Origin: Streptomyces sp. NBC_00442
Lineage (GTDB): Bacteria > Actinomycetota > Actinomycetes > Streptomycetales > Streptomycetaceae
Reading direction: 5' to 3'
Assembly (NCBI RefSeq): GCF_036014195.1
Contig: NZ_CP107918.1
Span: 7,564,001 to 7,628,000, forward strand
Length of the DNA: 64,000 nt
Shown here: piece after piece, positions 1 through 8,534 of the stretch
Position numbering within the stretch: the first letter of the stretch is position 1
Layout of the letters: each line of letters opens with the position of its first letter
The notes under the pieces: model-generated
Seen by the model: the letters and a program-made list of their open reading frames with translations, nothing else
What the model was told of the DNA's origin: nothing
Databases searched by the model: none
Position numbers and translations under genes: made by a program

Positions 1-401
1 GAGACCTCGATCAGGAGGGCGGCAACCAGGGGACCCGACGCGAGGTCGAACGGCTGGTCGCAGAAGGCCTCCAGGAGAGTCTGGGCGCGATGGTCGCGCT
101 CGTCCCCGGACGGCAGGTCGAGCAGCGAGACCTCTTCCAGCGGCCAGGAGGCCTCGTGCTCGGGACGTACCGCCATGGCCAGCGGATCGTCGCCGACCGG
201 GAAGTACATCCGCAGCGCGTCGTGCCGACGGACAAGTGTCTCCAGGGCCGCGCGCAGCCTCGTGACGTCGAGCGCGCCGTCGATGACGTAGGCGGCACAC
301 ACCGGCTGGGTGCGTCCGTCGTTCATCCTGCGGTTGAAGAGCAGGCGGTGCTCCTGGGTGACGGAGCAGCGGGTCCCACGTGTGTCGGGTTGCTGGGTCA
401 T
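1..401 (-). CDS. NRPS-type condensation domain protein (N-terminal part, cut by window edge)
   Basis: The visible 133 residues read like the start of a condensation (C) domain: an early EHRLLF helix, then LRAALETLVRRHDALRMYF (the family L..AL..LV.RH..LR pattern at about residues 48-66) and PFDLASGPLVAALL near residue 120. C domains join an acyl or aminoacyl carrier-bound donor to an acceptor. The HHxxxDG catalytic motif would lie off the window, so activity cannot be judged. The gene follows the nucleotidyltransferase gene in the same operon. Start is uncertain: ATG at 401, or an in-frame GTG at 413 that overlaps the upstream stop as GTGA and has GAGGA in front. It could be a stand-alone C domain or the start of a multidomain NRPS. 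Confidence 0.8.
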   Translation of the reverse strand, partial: MTQQPDTRGTRCSVTQEHRLLFNRRMNDGRTQPVCAAYVIDGALDVTRLRAALETLVRRHDALRMYFPVGDDPLAMAVRPEHEASWPLEEVSLLDLPSGDERDHRAQTLLEAFCDQPFDLASGPLVAALLIEV

Positions 402-409
402 GGCCGCGA

Positions 410-1285
410 TCACCGGTCCTCGTCGTGATCCACAACGGTGCCCGCGGGATCGGCGGTACCGCAGTCGGCGCCGTGGTGGCGCACGTGCTCGGCGCGGAGC
501 CAGGCCCCGGTCTCCTCGACGACCGGTGACACCTCGTTCAGCGCAGCGGATATCCAGGCTTCGGGGTGGGCGGCGTCGAAGCCTTCCAGCGTCTGCAGGC
601 GCCAGTACCGCTCGAAGGTGAGTGCGGCGGGGGATGTCTCCATGAAGCGCCGGGCGCGCCACTTTCCGCTCGGGCCCAGCTGGCCGTGCCGGGCCAGCAG
701 CGCGTCGACGGCGCACTCGACCGTGAGCCTGGCACACAAAGTGGCGCTGTGGACGTCGCCGGACGTGAGCTGTCCCTCGCAGGCGGCACGGTAGTTGCGG
801 GCCTCGTGCAGCCAGTAGGCGACGCGTGCGGCGCGGAACGCGGACGCCCGCAACGTGTCCTGCCATGCGCGCAGCGCCGGCTCACCGTGCATGGCCAGGG
901 AGTGGGCGAGCCGGTCGAGGAAGTTGATCTCGTAGACCATGAACTGGCGTTCCTGGCCCTTCCCCAACTCGAAGACCTGCCAGGAGACCTTCCGCAGGAG
1001 CTCCTCGACCTGGTCGTCGGTCCAGTACTCCAGGTCGTGGTCCCGGCCCTCGATGCGCACCTTGGCGTGCCGGATCCGCAGGGCGCCCTGTCCCACCAGC
1101 TCGGCGGCCTCCACCGGCGGGGTGAACGGTTCGGGCGAGACGACGACGACATCGACGTCGCTTGCGTCATTGTCCCACCCGCGCACCCGCGACCCGGTCA
1201 GGTAGACGGCCCGGCACCGCGTGGGCAGCAGGTTGCGGCTGGACAGGGTCTCCATCACGGGGTGGGGCGATGAGGTAGCGAGCAT
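410..1285 (-). CDS. Nucleotidyltransferase-fold protein (MNT/kanamycin-NTase type)
   Basis: This 291-residue protein carries the pol-beta-superfamily signature GSRVRGWDNDASDVDVVVV at residues 31-49, with Gly31-Ser32 and the metal-binding pair Asp43/Asp45. A long helical C-terminal half follows, as in kanamycin-NTase-like and HEPN-associated enzymes. Such enzymes transfer a nucleoside monophosphate onto a hydroxyl, phosphate or amine. The substrate is unknown. It is one of three unrelated-looking nucleotidyltransferases in this cluster. The ATG at 1285 has AAGGAAGG just upstream, inside a 28-bp tandem repeat. A second ATG, ten codons in, is possible. A toxin/antitoxin or resistance role is an alternative. 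Confidence 0.75.
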   Translation of the reverse strand: MLATSSPHPVMETLSSRNLLPTRCRAVYLTGSRVRGWDNDASDVDVVVVSPEPFTPPVEAAELVGQGALRIRHAKVRIEGRDHDLEYWTDDQVEELLRKVSWQVFELGKGQERQFMVYEINFLDRLAHSLAMHGEPALRAWQDTLRASAFRAARVAYWLHEARNYRAACEGQLTSGDVHSATLCARLTVECAVDALLARHGQLGPSGKWRARRFMETSPAALTFERYWRLQTLEGFDAAHPEAWISAALNEVSPVVEETGAWLRAEHVRHHGADCGTADPAGTVVDHDEDR

Positions 1286-1290
1286 GCGCC

Positions 1291-1346
1291 TTCCTTACGT
1301 CGTGGGGCGTGGTGCGGATTCCTTACGTAGTGGGACAGGGTGCGGA
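1291..1346. repeat. Imperfect 28-bp tandem direct repeat upstream of the 410-1285 gene
   Basis: Two adjacent 28-base units (1291-1318 and 1319-1346) both start TTCCTTACGT and end GGTGCGGA, with 4 mismatches. On the minus strand the first unit carries the purine-rich ribosome binding site of the nucleotidyltransferase gene, so the element duplicates a leader or regulatory segment in the 106-bp gap between two operon genes. Confidence 0.6.
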
Positions 1347-1391
1347 CACCGCAGGGGGCCGGTTCGGCCCCGTACGGCGGACGCGGTGACG

Positions 1392-2003
1392 TCATGCGGT
1401 GCCATGCGGCTTCACCACGAGCGTGGTCACCCACTTGCGCAACTCGGCGTCCTGCGTGGCCAGGGGCAGTGCGTGCAGACCCGCCTCGCCGAGCGCCGAG
1501 AGGAGTTCGGGTTCCTGGTAGCGGACCATCAGCCTCGGTACTTCCCCGAGGTACGGATCGAGTTCGACGCTGCCCCCCGAGCCGCGCTGCACACCGATCA
1601 CGGCGTGCCCGCCCGGTCGCAGGACCCGGGACAACTCGGCCGCCGCCAACGGCAGTTCCCGGTGGGGTACATGGACCCAGGCGGCGACGCACCACACGGC
1701 GTCCGCCACCGCGTCCCGCAACGGCAGCCGCGTCAGATCGGCGCAGAGCAGTGCTTCCCGGCGCCGCCTGGCGTGCCGCAGCATGGGCAGGGCGATGTCC
1801 ACGCCGATGACGTGGATGCCGTCACGGGCGAGGACGGGCAGGTCCCGTCCCGTTCCGCAGCCGAGGTCGAACAGAGTGCCCCCGTCGGGAACGCTGCCCG
1901 ACAGCCAGGCCGCGGCGGGCAGGAGCCCCCGGCGCGTCGACGGGTTGGCCCGGTCGTAGGCGTCCGCCAGCCTCTCGTCGTACCAGGACCGGACGCCGGT
2001 CAT
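1392..2003 (-). CDS. Class I SAM-dependent methyltransferase
   Basis: A 203-residue protein with a clean Rossmann-type methyltransferase core: motif I TLFDLGCGTG at residues 43-52, the acidic end of strand 2 at Asp69 (VIGVDIALPML), ADLTRLPLRDAVADAVWCVA around residues 85-105, and VLRPGGHAVIGV further on. This is the Methyltransf_11/25 type, typical of small-molecule O-, N- or C-methylation. The ATG at 2003 overlaps the stop of the preceding gene by four bases (ATGA), so translation is coupled. The acceptor cannot be predicted. It is one of two clear methyltransferases in the cluster. Confidence 0.88.
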   Translation of the reverse strand: MTGVRSWYDERLADAYDRANPSTRRGLLPAAAWLSGSVPDGGTLFDLGCGTGRDLPVLARDGIHVIGVDIALPMLRHARRRREALLCADLTRLPLRDAVADAVWCVAAWVHVPHRELPLAAAELSRVLRPGGHAVIGVQRGSGGSVELDPYLGEVPRLMVRYQEPELLSALGEAGLHALPLATQDAELRKWVTTLVVKPHGTA

Positions 2004-3286
2004 GCGTCCACGTCGACGGAGAGTCCGGCTTCGCGGAGCGTCACCACGAGGTCCTCGGGAACACGGAAGTCGACCGTGGGGATGAAGACCCGGTCGCCGA
2101 CGGTGACGAGATCGCCGCCGTCCAGCGACAGCAGCCGGATCGGATGCTCGACATCGGCCACCGTGGCCGGCCGTGGCAGGTGTCGCGCCGATCCCTGCAC
2201 GGGCACGAGCCGAACGCACTCCCAGCTCACGAGGGGTCCCAGGCGATAGGCCGGCCGGGGCAGGACCGTGAGGGGATGGTCGTAGCTGTAGGCGTCGGCG
2301 GCGGAGGCGACGATCGCGCGGACCTGTTCGGGATGGTCGCGCAGGGCGATCTCCGCGGCGTGCGTGACGGTCTGGGCGATCCGCAGACGGTCCGCCTCCG
2401 CCGCGGTGACCTGGACGTCCTCCTCGGGGCCCGGCGCCGGCTCCAGCCGGTCGAGGGATTCCAGCAGGCCCGCGGGCAGGCCGGTGAGCCGGCGGATCCG
2501 GCTGAGGCAGCCGCGCAGGAACGGCAGCAGCCCGCCGTGGTCCAGGAGCGCATGGATCCGTGCGACGTTGGTGACCAGGGGCAGCAGGACGTGCAGGTCG
2601 TTGACGGACTTGAGGTCCAGCATGCAGTCGCCGGCCGCGTTCCCGAAGACGGCGGCGATGTCGTCCTCGGGGAGGAAGCGCCCCTTGCGGTGCCGGCCGA
2701 GCGGCATCGTCCCGCAGTGGCGTACCGAGTACGACCCGATGTGGAAGTCGACGGCGGCCCGGTCGCGCTCCAGCCGCACCACTCTGACCTGACCGTAGAG
2801 CTCTCCCGACGCGGACTTCTTGAACCAGGGCAGTTCCCACGGGGCGTAGACGTAGCCCATCGGCAGCAGGGTCTCCGACAGCGTCCAGGCATCCTCGGCG
2901 CTGGGCACCCACAGGTCGACGTCCCCCACGTCCCGCATCCGCGGGTCCTGGTAGCTCTGCCGGATGCTGCAGCCCTTCATGGGCGACCACTCGATGCCGG
3001 ACGACTCGGCGGCGGCCGCGACGGCATCGAGGACCGAGGGAATGGTCGCCATGCGGCGGTCCGCGGCCTCCCGCTCGTCGTCGACCAGTGCGAGGAACTT
3101 CTCGCCCGCGGCGGACGGCGGGCCTTCCTGGAGCCGGCGGCGCGCGGAGCCGGCGACCTTCTGTGTGACCACGAGGGCGGCCAGCGCGGCGAGTTGGTCG
3201 GCGCGGCGCTCCACCGCGGCCGCGGCCGACTCACGAGGCAGCATCATGAGTCCGATGTCGGCGGCGTCCTGCCAGGTGGGATTCAC
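2000..3286 (-). CDS. NTP_transf_5-like nucleotidyltransferase-fold protein
   Basis: A 428-residue protein of the uncharacterised NTP_transf_5 type: SPMKGCSIRQSYQDPRMRD at residues 101-119, then VGDVDLWV with the Asp122/Asp124 pair; Lys104 is the conserved lysine. Members occur in sugar-nucleotide and peptide natural-product loci, but the reaction is mostly undefined. Start: a GTG at 3286 overlaps the upstream stop (GTGA) and has GGGAGA six bases ahead. That is better supported than an ATG 60 bases further out, which would lie inside the aminotransferase gene. The C-terminal 130 residues (SLDGGDLVTVGDRVFIPT region) show no domain I recognise. Confidence 0.75.
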   Translation of the reverse strand: MNPTWQDAADIGLMMLPRESAAAAVERRADQLAALAALVVTQKVAGSARRRLQEGPPSAAGEKFLALVDDEREAADRRMATIPSVLDAVAAAAESSGIEWSPMKGCSIRQSYQDPRMRDVGDVDLWVPSAEDAWTLSETLLPMGYVYAPWELPWFKKSASGELYGQVRVVRLERDRAAVDFHIGSYSVRHCGTMPLGRHRKGRFLPEDDIAAVFGNAAGDCMLDLKSVNDLHVLLPLVTNVARIHALLDHGGLLPFLRGCLSRIRRLTGLPAGLLESLDRLEPAPGPEEDVQVTAAEADRLRIAQTVTHAAEIALRDHPEQVRAIVASAADAYSYDHPLTVLPRPAYRLGPLVSWECVRLVPVQGSARHLPRPATVADVEHPIRLLSLDGGDLVTVGDRVFIPTVDFRVPEDLVVTLREAGLSVDVDA

Positions 3287-4287
3287 AGAAATCTCCCTTC
3301 TGCCCGCACGACGGCGGACCCGATCTCCGCGGCGGCGCGCACACACGCCTCGGCCGGAAGATTGTCGACGTTCACACGGATCCCGCAGGACAGCGCGAAG
3401 TCCTCGCCGTCGGACACCTGAACGGCTCTGCCGGCCAGGTCCTCGGTGACGTGCCGCATGCCCGCCTCACCGAGCGCCGGATGAACCAGGGACACGTTGG
3501 GGCCGTCGCCGGCGACGGCGTACTTCGCGCTGTCGCCGAGCGCTTCGACGAAGGCGGCGCGGTTGCGGCGGACCATGGCGCGGCGCCAGTCGACGAGTTC
3601 CTGGAACGCGCCGCAGCGCATGAAGCGCAGCCACGTGTCCTGCCACAGCGCCGCCGGTGAGGCGCCGCGGAGTTCCGGTGCGAGGCGGGCGTAGGCATCG
3701 TCCGCGACGGCCCAGCCCAGACGTGCGCCCGGACCGGCGATCTTGTGGAGTCCCGACACATAGGCGATGGAGTCGAGCTTCGCCGCCGGGGGATCCATCC
3801 AGGCGTAGCTGAGGTTCTGCACCACGGTGACTCCCGACACGGCCGCGGTCAGGCGGCGGAGCTCCGCATCGCTGAGGGAGTCGCCCAGCGGAGATCTGTA
3901 CGGCGATGTGACCCATACGGCGCACCCGTCGTGCACCGCGCCGGGAAGCGCCTCCCACACCTCGGTGCGGAAGGTGAGGCCCAGCTGGCGCAGCGAGATC
4001 GGCACCCCGGAGAACGTGGGCGTTTCCAGTACGGTGCAGCAGTGCGGCGCGACAAGACCCCGTACCGCCGACCGGACACCCGCGGTGATCACCAGCTTCT
4101 CGACGGGGACCCGTTCCCTGTCGGCCAGCCACTCGCGCAGCGCCACGTTCCCGGAGTGTGGCGCGCCCTGAGCGGGCGAGCCGTCCGCCGCGGCGGACGC
4201 CAGGCACCGGGTGAACCGCCGGGCCAGCGCCTCGGGCCACGGCCCCGGCCGGCCGCGCAGATCCAGTTCGCCGGCCGCGGCGCTCAT
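3283..4287 (-). CDS. PLP-dependent aminotransferase-like enzyme (class I/II)
   Basis: A 334-residue fold-type I enzyme. The Schiff-base lysine is Lys182 in VSGLHKIAGPGARLGWAV, with Arg189 in the usual phosphate-binding position. TSPYRSPLG at residues 128-136 replaces the family TNPHNPTG stretch, and VITAGVRSAVRGL is the cofactor-cradle helix. The position that normally carries the Asp pairing with the pyridine nitrogen (D-x-x-Y) reads N158-L-S-Y161, a notable change if the alignment is right. The ATG at 4287 overlaps the upstream stop (ATGA). It probably installs or removes an amine on a cluster intermediate, but decarboxylase or lyase chemistry is possible. Confidence 0.8.
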   Translation of the reverse strand: MSAAAGELDLRGRPGPWPEALARRFTRCLASAAADGSPAQGAPHSGNVALREWLADRERVPVEKLVITAGVRSAVRGLVAPHCCTVLETPTFSGVPISLRQLGLTFRTEVWEALPGAVHDGCAVWVTSPYRSPLGDSLSDAELRRLTAAVSGVTVVQNLSYAWMDPPAAKLDSIAYVSGLHKIAGPGARLGWAVADDAYARLAPELRGASPAALWQDTWLRFMRCGAFQELVDWRRAMVRRNRAAFVEALGDSAKYAVAGDGPNVSLVHPALGEAGMRHVTEDLAGRAVQVSDGEDFALSCGIRVNVDNLPAEACVRAAAEIGSAVVRAEGRFL

Positions 4288-5243
4288 GCGGGCGGCCGGG
4301 GCAGGAAGGTGAGGGCGACCAGGATCATGTGCCGCTCCCAGGGCGACACGAAGAGCCCGGCGCGTGCCAGCGCCGCCACCACGAGCTCGCCGGACCGCTC
4401 GGACCAGCTCGCCGGGTCGAGCAGCACCTCCAGAGCCCGCACCAGCTCCGCCCCCACCACACCGGCCCGCGTGAAGGGCGCGCTGATGCGCGGGGGAGCG
4501 GAGCGGACCAGCTCGGCGAGGGGGCACAGCCCCGAGCGGACCTCGCCCGGGAGGTCCGCGGCCTTCACATCACCCCACAGTGCGGCCAGTTCCTTCGCGC
4601 GGCGGCGCACGCCGGCCATCAGTTCCTCGGAACCGGGTAGGGCGAGCAGCGCGTCGAGGGACAGCACGGTCGTGATCCGCACGATGGTGCGCCACACGAT
4701 GTCGTAGGGGTGCGGCTCGTCGGCGGGGCAGCGGATGCCGCGCAGATCGCCGATGACGGCGGGATCCACCCGCGCGCCGGGATCCAGGCGGCTCGTCGCG
4801 TCGGGGCCGAACAGCAGCGCGGCGTCCCGGCCGGCCAGTTCGGGGTCCGGGGTGTGCAGCAGGGACATGCAGCGATGCGCGACCGGGCTCGCCTCACGCA
4901 AGGCGTCGGGATGGCGCGTGCCGTGCTGGCTGGGCCCCTTGGCCTCGTCGAGGACGGACGGAACGTCAAGGCCGGGCGGCCCCGCGAGGGCCACCGCGAC
5001 GTTCATGTCGAGCAGCGGCAGGGCACGGCCCAGCGTGGACGTGACCCGGGCGCGGCCCGCTTTGAACACATTGCCCTCGTACAGCGCGGCCATCGTCGCG
5101 TTGGTGGCGTCGACGACCGTGAAGGCGCAGACGTGCAGCCCACGGTCCGTCAGGAGCCCGGCCAGAGCGGGCCAGGCACCGGTGATGAAGAGGTCCGGGG
5201 TGAGGACCGCGACGCCGAGTCGCGGGGAGAGCGTGCCGTTCAC
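4284..5243 (-). CDS. Nucleoside-diphosphate-kinase-like protein with C-terminal extension
   Basis: Residues 10-140 of this 319-residue protein follow the NDP kinase plan: GVAVLTPDLFITGAW (compare IKPDAV..G), RGLHVCAFTVVDAT, an ALYEG..F segment, and SLLHTPDPELAGRDAALLFG, which matches the loop carrying the phosphohistidine (His130 here). The invariant KPD lysine is replaced by Thr15. About 170 further residues are not recognised. True NDP kinases exchange the gamma phosphate between nucleotides. Here, beside nucleotidyltransferases, it may phosphorylate or bind a nucleotide-linked intermediate. It is first in the left operon. The GTG at 5243 is preferred because the domain starts there; start codons up to 5426 remain possible. 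Confidence 0.6.
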   Translation of the reverse strand: MNGTLSPRLGVAVLTPDLFITGAWPALAGLLTDRGLHVCAFTVVDATNATMAALYEGNVFKAGRARVTSTLGRALPLLDMNVAVALAGPPGLDVPSVLDEAKGPSQHGTRHPDALREASPVAHRCMSLLHTPDPELAGRDAALLFGPDATSRLDPGARVDPAVIGDLRGIRCPADEPHPYDIVWRTIVRITTVLSLDALLALPGSEELMAGVRRRAKELAALWGDVKAADLPGEVRSGLCPLAELVRSAPPRISAPFTRAGVVGAELVRALEVLLDPASWSERSGELVVAALARAGLFVSPWERHMILVALTFLPRPPA

Positions 5244-5386
5244 CGATGGCCCCGGGTGGGACGGGCGCACGAGCAAACGCTGGGCGGATCGGTCGCGGCC
5301 CGAGAGTCGTACATGCGGATGGTGCCCTCCTGACCGAGGACCGGTGGAGCAGTCGGCGAGCCGACCGGCTGACGACAGCCGCTGGA

Positions 5387-5416
5387 ATTCTGTGGAGTTT
5401 CGACAGGAGGTGTCAA
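5387..5416 (-). promoter_or_regulatory. Candidate promoter of the left operon
   Basis: On the minus strand TTGACA (5416-5411) is followed after 18 bases by CAGAAT (5392-5387), close to a primary-sigma -35/-10 pair. It lies in the 444-base divergent region between the two operons and would give a leader of roughly 140 bases before the GTG at 5243. Single-site evidence only. Confidence 0.35.
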
Positions 5417-5687
5417 GCACCGGCACCGACCCGAAAAGATGGCTGAATGCCGATACAGGATGGCCGAACAGCGGCGGCTCCCGGTCGGAAGTTTGCTCCT
5501 AGCATGAGGCACTTCGCACGACGTGGTTCTCATTCGGACATCCGTCGGACGGTTCGGCGGACAGCTCAACTGACGCTTGATTCCGCGGTGTTGGGACGCG
5601 TACGGCCCATGTGATCCCCAAAGACCCGTGACGGGTGCACGGGGACGGGTGAAGGGCCCGACGTCCCTTTCTCAGGGGGAAAGCCAT

Positions 5688-6968
5688 ATGAAGCCTGGTT
5701 CTCGTGCTGCCTCCGCGGTGCGCGCACGCCCGGCCGCCGCGTTCGGGACGATCTTCTTCGTCAATTCCTTCGGAACGGCGCTGTACCTGTCGGTTTCGGT
5801 GCTGTATTTCACCCAGGTGGTCGGCTTCTCCGCGCACCGGCTCGGTGTCGGCCTGTCCGTCGCGGCACTCGTCGGACTGCTGGGCAGTGTTCCCGCCGGC
5901 ACACTCGTCGACCTGCGGGGTTCGAGCACGGTCCTCGTGGTGACGCACATCGTGCGTGCCGTCGCCTTCACGCTGTACTTCTTCACCCCGACCTTCCCCG
6001 AGTTCATCGTCCTGGCCTCGGTCATCGCGCTCGCCGACCGCACGGCGCCGCCCGCGAGCCAGGCCCTCATGGCCGAACTGGTGCCGGACGACAAACGCGT
6101 GCCGCTGATGGCCAGGCTGCGGGTGTGGGAAAACCTCGGATTCGCCTCCGCGCTCGCCCTCTCGGCGCTGGCCGTCGGTGTCGACGGCCCGTCGGTGTAC
6201 CGCGTCCTGGTGCTGGCCAACGCCCTCTCGTTCGTGGCCGTGGCGTTCGTGGCCTTCGCCCTCAACGGGCAGCGCCGTCCCAACGCCGACCCGGCCCGGG
6301 TGCGCAGCGCCCTGGCCGACCTGGTCCGGCGCGACCGCCGCTACCTGTACCTGAGCGGTGCGAACGCCGTCCTGTCGATGAACGCCGCACTGTTCGCCAT
6401 CGGCCTGCCTCTGTGGATCCTCACGCGGACGGACCTGCCGGGCTGGGCGGTCCCCGTCACCATGCTCGTCAACTCCGGGATCGTCATCGCCTTCCAGGTC
6501 CGTATGTCGAAGAGCGCCACGACCCTGCACGCCTATGGCGGGATGCTCGCCCGGTCGGGCATCGCGTTCGCGGCGTCGCTCGTGATCCTCGCGCTGGTCA
6601 CCGACCGCACGACGGGCCTGGTCTGGGCCGGACTCGCGTGCGCCGTCGCCGTGTTCACCACCGGCGAGATGCAGCACGCCGTCGGCGCCTGGGGCAGCTC
6701 CCTGGAGCTGGCGCCCGAGGCGGCCAGGGGCCAGTACCTCGCCGTGTTCAACCTGGGGCTCGGCATCCAGGACGTGATCGGACCGGTGCTCGCCACGGTC
6801 CTTGTGACGTCGGGCACCATCGGACTGCCCGTGGCCTGTGGCGTCTTCCTGATCGCCGGAGCGTTCGCCCGCCGGCTCCTCTCGGCACCGGAACCGGGAA
6901 CGGGACCCGTGACGGCCGCCGCACCGGGCCCCTCGCTCGGCGCGGTGGAGAGCGAGGAATCCGCATGA
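5688..6968 (+). CDS. Major facilitator superfamily exporter
   Basis: A 426-residue integral membrane protein with about 12 hydrophobic helices and the MFS pattern, including VDLRGSSTVLVVTH after helix 2 and YLSVSVLYFTQVVGFSAHRLGVG near the N-terminus. It is the first gene of the right operon. The ATG at 5688 has AGGGGGA eight bases upstream, which excludes longer in-frame starts. By position it most likely exports the cluster product and gives self-resistance. Its stop overlaps the next start (ATGA). Confidence 0.85.
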   Translation: MKPGSRAASAVRARPAAAFGTIFFVNSFGTALYLSVSVLYFTQVVGFSAHRLGVGLSVAALVGLLGSVPAGTLVDLRGSSTVLVVTHIVRAVAFTLYFFTPTFPEFIVLASVIALADRTAPPASQALMAELVPDDKRVPLMARLRVWENLGFASALALSALAVGVDGPSVYRVLVLANALSFVAVAFVAFALNGQRRPNADPARVRSALADLVRRDRRYLYLSGANAVLSMNAALFAIGLPLWILTRTDLPGWAVPVTMLVNSGIVIAFQVRMSKSATTLHAYGGMLARSGIAFAASLVILALVTDRTTGLVWAGLACAVAVFTTGEMQHAVGAWGSSLELAPEAARGQYLAVFNLGLGIQDVIGPVLATVLVTSGTIGLPVACGVFLIAGAFARRLLSAPEPGTGPVTAAAPGPSLGAVESEESA

Positions 6969-8533
6969 CGGCCGAGGCCGTGACCGCTCGCGCCGCGGCC
7001 CCCCGCGCCGACTGGCTCACGGGCGCCCCGTGCGGGCTCGCGCTGCGTTCCGAGGCCGACGACACGGCCGCCGCGCTGAGCCATCAGCGCCGGGGAAGCA
7101 CCACCGCCGTCACCTGCCGCACGGGCGCCGCCGACGACGGGCTGCTCTGGTCACCCGGCCTCGTCGAGGCCCCGGCCGCGCTGCTCGCCTCGACGGGAAC
7201 CTGGTGCGTGCCGGGCCTTCCCGCCACCGGCGAGCCCCAACAGGCCCTGACGGTCGGCGTGTTGGTGGCCGCTCTGGCGCTGGCCGCCCTCGGTGACAGC
7301 GGGCGCTGGGAGGTGACACCGGGCGGAGCGGCCGCCCCGGTCCTGCCCCGGGGCGCCGACGAGGAGAAGGTGCTCGCCGCGGTCCTCCTCGCCGCCGACG
7401 AGACGGCCCACGACGTGCTCGGTGCCCTGACCGGTTGTCCGGCGCCGGTCCTGCGCAGAGCGGTACGCCGTGCGTACGTCGCCGCGCTCGCCCATCCGCA
7501 GCCGGCGCGATCCCGCGTCGCGCTCCGCCAGGCGGGCACCGTGGCATCGTCCCTGTGGCTGCTGCCCGACCTGTCGACCGCCTTCCGCGACACCGACCGC
7601 GCGGAAGTCCGTCAGGTACTGGGCGAAGCACACCACCTGGTGGGCAAGAGAGCGCTGCCCGCGCCGGACGGCCGCGCCGTGACCCGCATCCGCCGCAGCA
7701 CCCATCAGGGCCGGCTGCACCGGATCGACCGGCTGATGGCCCAGTGGGCCGCGCGCGCGGCCGCGGGCGAGCCGGGCGAGTTCGCGGGCGTCGACACCGG
7801 TCTGCTCGGCGGCGCGCTCGGGCCGTCCCGCACCCTGACGGTCCGTGACGAGGCGGTGTCCGACGGCGCCGCCACCGTGGACCTGTGGCACGCGCTGCGG
7901 CGCAGCGGTGTGCGGGGCGACGTCGTCGGAGGGGACCGCTGGTCGACGATGTGGCTGGTCGAACTGCCCGACGGCACCGCCGGGGCGCTCGACCCGGAAG
8001 GGCGATGTATCCAGGTCGACGGCCCCACCCCCGACGTCCTTCCCTCGGCACACGGATCCACCGGCGACGAACCGGTGGCGGCGCGCCTGGCGAAGGCGGG
8101 CGGCCGGCGGCGCGTCGACTGGGTGACACCGCAGGCCGGCGACTGCGAGGGCGCCGGCCTGCGGCTGCGTTTCCGCGCCCATGACGTCTTCGAGGCCGAC
8201 CGGGACCGTGCGCACATGATCCGCGTGTGCGGGCTCCTCTACCGGCGCCAGCGACCGGACGTGGACGCCGAATCGTACTTCTCGGACGAGGACATCGCTC
8301 TCGCGCTCGACCGGCTCGGAGCGGGGCTCGTCGACGGCGGCGTCCTGATCGTGGGCAGTGTGACCGACACGGACGACGGACGACGCCGCCACACCGACAT
8401 GGACGTGTTCCAGCGGATGCGCGACGGCCGCCTGCGGCACTGCCACAGGTGGGGGCTCGGTGTCGGACCGGCCGCCGGCCCGAGCGGCGGCGCGACGGGA
8501 TCCGGCGCCCGGACGGATGGCGGGTGGGTATGA
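6965..8533 (+). CDS. Uncharacterised protein with methyltransferase-like C-terminal segment
   Basis: A 522-residue protein with an Ala-rich N-terminal half without a recognisable motif and a basic stretch, RIRRSTHQGRLHRIDRLMAQW, near residue 245. The last 120 residues resemble the tail of a class I methyltransferase: a DVFEAD segment, IRVCGLLYRRQRPD, FSDEDIALALDRLGAGLVDGG and VLIVGSVTD, as in families that read ANVLNR..F....L..AL..L...L.PGG.L.VG. I see no convincing glycine-rich SAM-binding loop, so it may be an inactive or divergent methyltransferase or a scaffold. ATGA overlap with the exporter gene. No function is assigned. Confidence 0.65.
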   Translation: MTAEAVTARAAAPRADWLTGAPCGLALRSEADDTAAALSHQRRGSTTAVTCRTGAADDGLLWSPGLVEAPAALLASTGTWCVPGLPATGEPQQALTVGVLVAALALAALGDSGRWEVTPGGAAAPVLPRGADEEKVLAAVLLAADETAHDVLGALTGCPAPVLRRAVRRAYVAALAHPQPARSRVALRQAGTVASSLWLLPDLSTAFRDTDRAEVRQVLGEAHHLVGKRALPAPDGRAVTRIRRSTHQGRLHRIDRLMAQWAARAAAGEPGEFAGVDTGLLGGALGPSRTLTVRDEAVSDGAATVDLWHALRRSGVRGDVVGGDRWSTMWLVELPDGTAGALDPEGRCIQVDGPTPDVLPSAHGSTGDEPVAARLAKAGGRRRVDWVTPQAGDCEGAGLRLRFRAHDVFEADRDRAHMIRVCGLLYRRQRPDVDAESYFSDEDIALALDRLGAGLVDGGVLIVGSVTDTDDGRRRHTDMDVFQRMRDGRLRHCHRWGLGVGPAAGPSGGATGSGARTDGGWV

Positions 8534-8534
8534 C

